Shown here one piece after another: positions 61,474 to 64,000 of a stretch of 64,000 bases of DNA. Made by a program: the position numbers and the translations under genes. Under the pieces are notes generated by a model that saw nothing but the letters and a program-made list of their open reading frames with translations, was not told the DNA's origin and made no database searches. Location: the NCBI GenBank assembly GCA_910586015.1, contig CAJUGJ010000007.1, forward strand, positions 70,435 to 134,434, read 5' to 3'. The stretch comes from an uncultured Lachnospiraceae bacterium (GTDB lineage Bacteria > Bacillota > Clostridia > Lachnospirales > Lachnospiraceae). Numbering within the stretch: the first letter of the stretch is position 1; each line of letters starts with the position of its first letter.

Positions 61474-63489
61474 ATGAATAACTCTCTTTTATTGCAGCCG
61501 TTAAAAGTCGGCAGCCAGACTTTGAAAAACCGTATTATGTTTCCGCCATTAACTACTGGATATGAAGAAAGAGATGGTTCTATTGGAGAACGTAGTTTTC
61601 ACTTTTATGAACGTTTAGCGAAAGGAGGAGTTTCCTATATTGTAATTGGAGATGTAGCACCAGTAAATACAGCTTCTCCAACTCCTAAACTCTGTGATGA
61701 CAGACAGATTCCATCATTTAAAAGACTTGCAGATGCAGTTCATACATATGATTGTAAATTGGCTTTACAAATTTTTCATCCAGAATATGATGTGCCGGGA
61801 GTGGGAAGGATGATTATGGGAGCTATGGCAGCCGCAAAAGAGGCTGAAGCCGCAAAAGCCGCTGGTGATATGACACTTTTTGAAGAAAAGATGGCACAAT
61901 CCAATCAAGTTCGTACACAGGCATATCAAAAACTACACCACGATATGCTGCATTTTGTAACTGAAGCAACAATCGAACAGCTTATGGAAATAAAGTCTGC
62001 GATAGCAGCCTGTGCAAAGCGTGCAAAGGCTGCAGGAGTAGATGCAATCGAAGTTCATGGAGATCGTCTATTAGGTTCTTTATGTTCTTCTCTATTAAAT
62101 CATCGAGAAGATTCTTATGGTGGAAGTTTGGAAAATCGTGTTCGCTATGCTTTAGAAGTAGTAACAGCAATTAAAGAAGCTGTACCAGATTTGATTTTAG
62201 AATATAAGCTGCCAATTATTACAACAAATACAGATGGATCTATGCGTGGAAAAGGTGGACTCTTTCCAGAAGAGGCAAAGAAATTTGCTGTTTTGTTAGA
62301 AGAGGCAGGTGTAGATATGATTCAAGTTGCACAGGCAAATCATACAGGAAATATGGGAGATACCATTCCTCCGATGGGAACGGTGCCTTATAATTGGACT
62401 TTGCCGATTGCACAGGAAATAAAATCGCTGGTTTCTGTTCCAATTGTAACAGTAGGTCGTGTCATTACAGTAGAAGCAGGCGAAAAGATTTTACAAGAAG
62501 GTCAGGCAGATATGATTGGATATGGTCGTTCTCTTCTGACAGATCCAGATATCGCAAAAAAAGTAGAAGCAGGCGAACCAATTCGTACTTGTCTTAATTG
62601 TAATAAAGGATGTGTAGATGCAATTCAAGATCGCCGTTATATTTCCTGTGTTTTGAATGCAGAAAATGGAGATGAAGCTACGATTTCTATTCATCAAGGA
62701 GAAGGAGAGAAAAAAGTAGTTGTGATAGGGGCTGGAATTGCCGGATTGGAAGCTGCTAGAGTAGCTGCAAAACGTGGATATCAGGTACAAATTTATGATA
62801 CCGCAGAAAAAATAGGAGGTCAGATTTTATTAGCTGCTGTTCCCCCTAGAAAATCTGAAATTCTACGTGCAGTGGAATATTATGAAAAAATTCTTCCTAC
62901 ATTAGGTATTACAATAAAATTGGGACAGACCTGTGATTTAGATACAATGAATCAAGCAGACACAGTAATTGTAGCAGTAGGAGCTGAAAATGTGATTTTA
63001 CCAGTAACAGGTTCAGATGCCAAAAATGTAGTTTCTGCATGGGATATTCTTGCAGGAAAGAAAACAGTATCAGGAAGCTGTGCGGTTATTGGAGGCGGCT
63101 TGGTAGGAACAGAAACAGCAGAATATTTATTGCAACAGGGATGTAAAGTTTCTATTGTCGAAATGTTAGATAAGATTGCAAATGGAGAGTCCTCTACGAT
63201 TCTTCCAATTATTACAAAAGATTTTGAAGAACATCAAGTACAACAATATACCAATACAAAGGTAACAACAATCCTACCATCAGGTGTGGAAGCAATTAAT
63301 ACAAAGACACAGGAAACAATCACAATCCCATGTGACTATGTTGTAATGGCAGTTGGTTCAAAGAAACTCCCATTTTCTACAGATGGAATTACTGTTCCAG
63401 TAAAATTCGTTGGAGATTGTTCTGGAGAGAAAACGGCAAGTATTACAGAAGCAATTAGAAGCGGATATCACGCAGCAAATGAAATTTAG
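61474..63489 (+). CDS. Second NADH:flavin oxidoreductase (OYE/FAD, BaiH-like)
   Basis: A 671-aa paralogue 18 bases after the first reductase. The OYE barrel (NRIMFPPLTTGYEER) has an Ala/Lys-rich insertion at about residues 112-175 (MAAAKEAEAAKAAGDMTLFE). The 4Fe-4S loop CLNCNKGC...C has canonical spacing, followed by FAD (VIGAGIAGLEAARVAAKRGY) and NAD (VIGGGLVGTETAEYLLQQG) motifs. In bile-acid operons two such enzymes act on different enones, and the pairing here suggests complementary substrates. The substrates are unknown. Confidence 0.93.
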   Translation: MNNSLLLQPLKVGSQTLKNRIMFPPLTTGYEERDGSIGERSFHFYERLAKGGVSYIVIGDVAPVNTASPTPKLCDDRQIPSFKRLADAVHTYDCKLALQIFHPEYDVPGVGRMIMGAMAAAKEAEAAKAAGDMTLFEEKMAQSNQVRTQAYQKLHHDMLHFVTEATIEQLMEIKSAIAACAKRAKAAGVDAIEVHGDRLLGSLCSSLLNHREDSYGGSLENRVRYALEVVTAIKEAVPDLILEYKLPIITTNTDGSMRGKGGLFPEEAKKFAVLLEEAGVDMIQVAQANHTGNMGDTIPPMGTVPYNWTLPIAQEIKSLVSVPIVTVGRVITVEAGEKILQEGQADMIGYGRSLLTDPDIAKKVEAGEPIRTCLNCNKGCVDAIQDRRYISCVLNAENGDEATISIHQGEGEKKVVVIGAGIAGLEAARVAAKRGYQVQIYDTAEKIGGQILLAAVPPRKSEILRAVEYYEKILPTLGITIKLGQTCDLDTMNQADTVIVAVGAENVILPVTGSDAKNVVSAWDILAGKKTVSGSCAVIGGGLVGTETAEYLLQQGCKVSIVEMLDKIANGESSTILPIITKDFEEHQVQQYTNTKVTTILPSGVEAINTKTQETITIPCDYVVMAVGSKKLPFSTDGITVPVKFVGDCSGEKTASITEAIRSGYHAANEI

Positions 63490-63514
63490 GGTTAAAAAAA
63501 TTATATAGTAAAAC

Positions 63515-63548
63515 AAAGGACATTTTCAAAAAGGAAGTGTCCTTTTTG
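63515..63548 (+). terminator. Terminator of the flavin reductase operon
   Basis: Stem AAAGGACA (63515-63522) / TGTCCTTT (63538-63545), extended by partial pairing and followed by TTTTG. Confidence 0.8.
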
Positions 63549-63618
63549 ATGTAATACTTTCAAAAAATAAACCTCACAAAACGTGCCAAACATAAGCAAT
63601 TTAGGAGGAATTTTTATT

Positions 63619-63750
63619 ATGATTAAGATACTTTTTGTCTACTATGGCAGTATCTTGAAAAGTCCTGAACAAGCCAATAAAATTAATGGATTTTTAAAAC
63701 GAAACGGCACTTACTACACCACTGCTAAACCATTTCTGAAAGAGCCTTGA
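63619..63750 (+). pseudogene. Short chimeric fragment with a low-molecular-weight phosphatase-like start
   Basis: ATG 63619 behind TTAGGAGGAATTTTT encodes 43 residues. The first 15 (MIKILFVYYGSILKS) resemble the start of low-molecular-weight phosphotyrosine phosphatases, but the catalytic Cys and Arg positions are Tyr and Lys. The rest (NGFLKRNGTYYTTAKPFLKE) does not belong to that family. It appears to be a truncated, fused relic, although the ribosome-binding site is good. Confidence 0.45.
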
Positions 63751-63790
63751 TGTGACAAGAAATTAAAACTTAATGCTCCAGAATATTCAG

Positions 63791-63826
63791 AAAATCAATC
63801 GTAAAAAAATACGATTGATTTTTTGC
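63791..63826 (+). terminator. Rho-independent terminator
   Basis: Thirteen-bp perfect stem AAAATCAATCGTA (63791-63803) / TACGATTGATTTT (63810-63822) with a 6-base A loop and TTTTG. Confidence 0.9.
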
Positions 63827-63876
63827 GTGTTTCTGAGTATAATATAAGCAGTAAAATTGGAAAGGGAGAACAGTGT

Positions 63877-64000
63877 ATGCGTGAAACAAGAACAATAGAG
63901 TTCAAAGAAATGATTACAAATACATTTTTAAAAACAGTAAGCGCTTTTTCGAATTACGATGGTGGAGAAATATTTTTTGGCATTGATGACAATGGTAATA
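63877..64000 (+). CDS. AlbA_2/Schlafen-like ATP-binding domain protein (partial)
   Basis: ATG 63877 behind AAAGGGAGAACAGTGT opens a frame running off the right edge. The 41 visible residues (TIEFKEMITNTFLKTVSAF, then GGEIFFGIDDNG) match the start of AlbA_2 (formerly AAA_4) domains, in which EFK and GGEIFFGIDD are conserved. Such proteins are often transcriptional regulators or RNA-processing factors. The C-terminal part is not visible. Confidence 0.8.
   Translation, partial: MRETRTIEFKEMITNTFLKTVSAFSNYDGGEIFFGIDDNGN

Noticed and set aside
1..64000. tRNA, rRNA or tmRNA genes
   Set aside because: Looked for cloverleaf-like GGTTCGAATCC loops and rRNA signatures; none were convincing on either strand.

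Overview
This 64 kb window is AT-rich chromosomal DNA from a low-GC Gram-positive anaerobe. The gene families (tandem Old Yellow Enzyme/FAD reductases, a siroheme-ferredoxin reductase, a 1062-aa IleRS, a class A PBP with Lachnospiraceae-like neighbours, T-box and NiCo riboswitch leaders) and the near-consensus TTGACA-17-TATAAT promoters fit Clostridia, probably Lachnospiraceae. The genus cannot be fixed from the window. No rRNA or tRNA gene was seen.

Layout. 1-1210: tail of truA, then rplM-rpsI with a consensus promoter and leader. 1209-5860: an accessory island with a decayed AlwI-type restriction-modification pair, an inverted fragment resembling the rpsI 3' end, and an ArsR/DUF2087-kinase operon whose promoter lies inside a dyad. 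5860-11378: a chemoreceptor, a Nudix hydrolase, and a metal-efflux module (ArsR, HMA chaperone, P1B-ATPase). 11531-14920: remnant of a peptide-maturation/export-like locus (broken radical SAM gene, ABC exporter, two unknowns). 15056-18262: an end-healing and sealing cassette (unknown 392-aa protein, RNA ligase, HD-Pnk). 18290-20670: an IStron, i.e. a group I intron fused to an IS607-type element with a broken recombinase and an intact-looking TnpB.

20764-34875 is mostly housekeeping: asnS, phosphoesterase, PBP1, GH127, T-box-ileS, luxS-aroD, amidohydrolase. 34930-38100 is a minus-strand unit in which a NiCo (czcD) riboswitch precedes a CDF exporter, closely followed by glgX. 39117-41382 is a GH78 rhamnosidase behind a palindromic promoter module that recurs twice in tandem at 59343-59463, before two flavin reductases. 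At 41548-43020 a TnpB plus ribbon-helix-helix element splits a histidine-phosphatase gene, and the empty site can be reconstructed in frame. 43328-48581 is a nucleoside/ribose operon with paired LacI operators and its LacI regulator.

49155-64000 is accessory: a CPT-like kinase, an IS110 copy lacking part of its catalytic domain, an IS200/IS605 element with a HUH-mutant TnpA and a zinc-finger-less TnpB, DUF4291 with an apparent ATA start, small accessory genes, a siroheme protein with divergent LysR, a SUKH protein, the two OYE-type reductases, and the start of an AlbA_2/Schlafen-like gene.

The most noteworthy items are the IStron, the RNA-repair cassette with its uncharacterised first gene, the shared promoter-operator module upstream of GH78 and the flavin reductases, and the TnpB-RHH element with its exact empty site.
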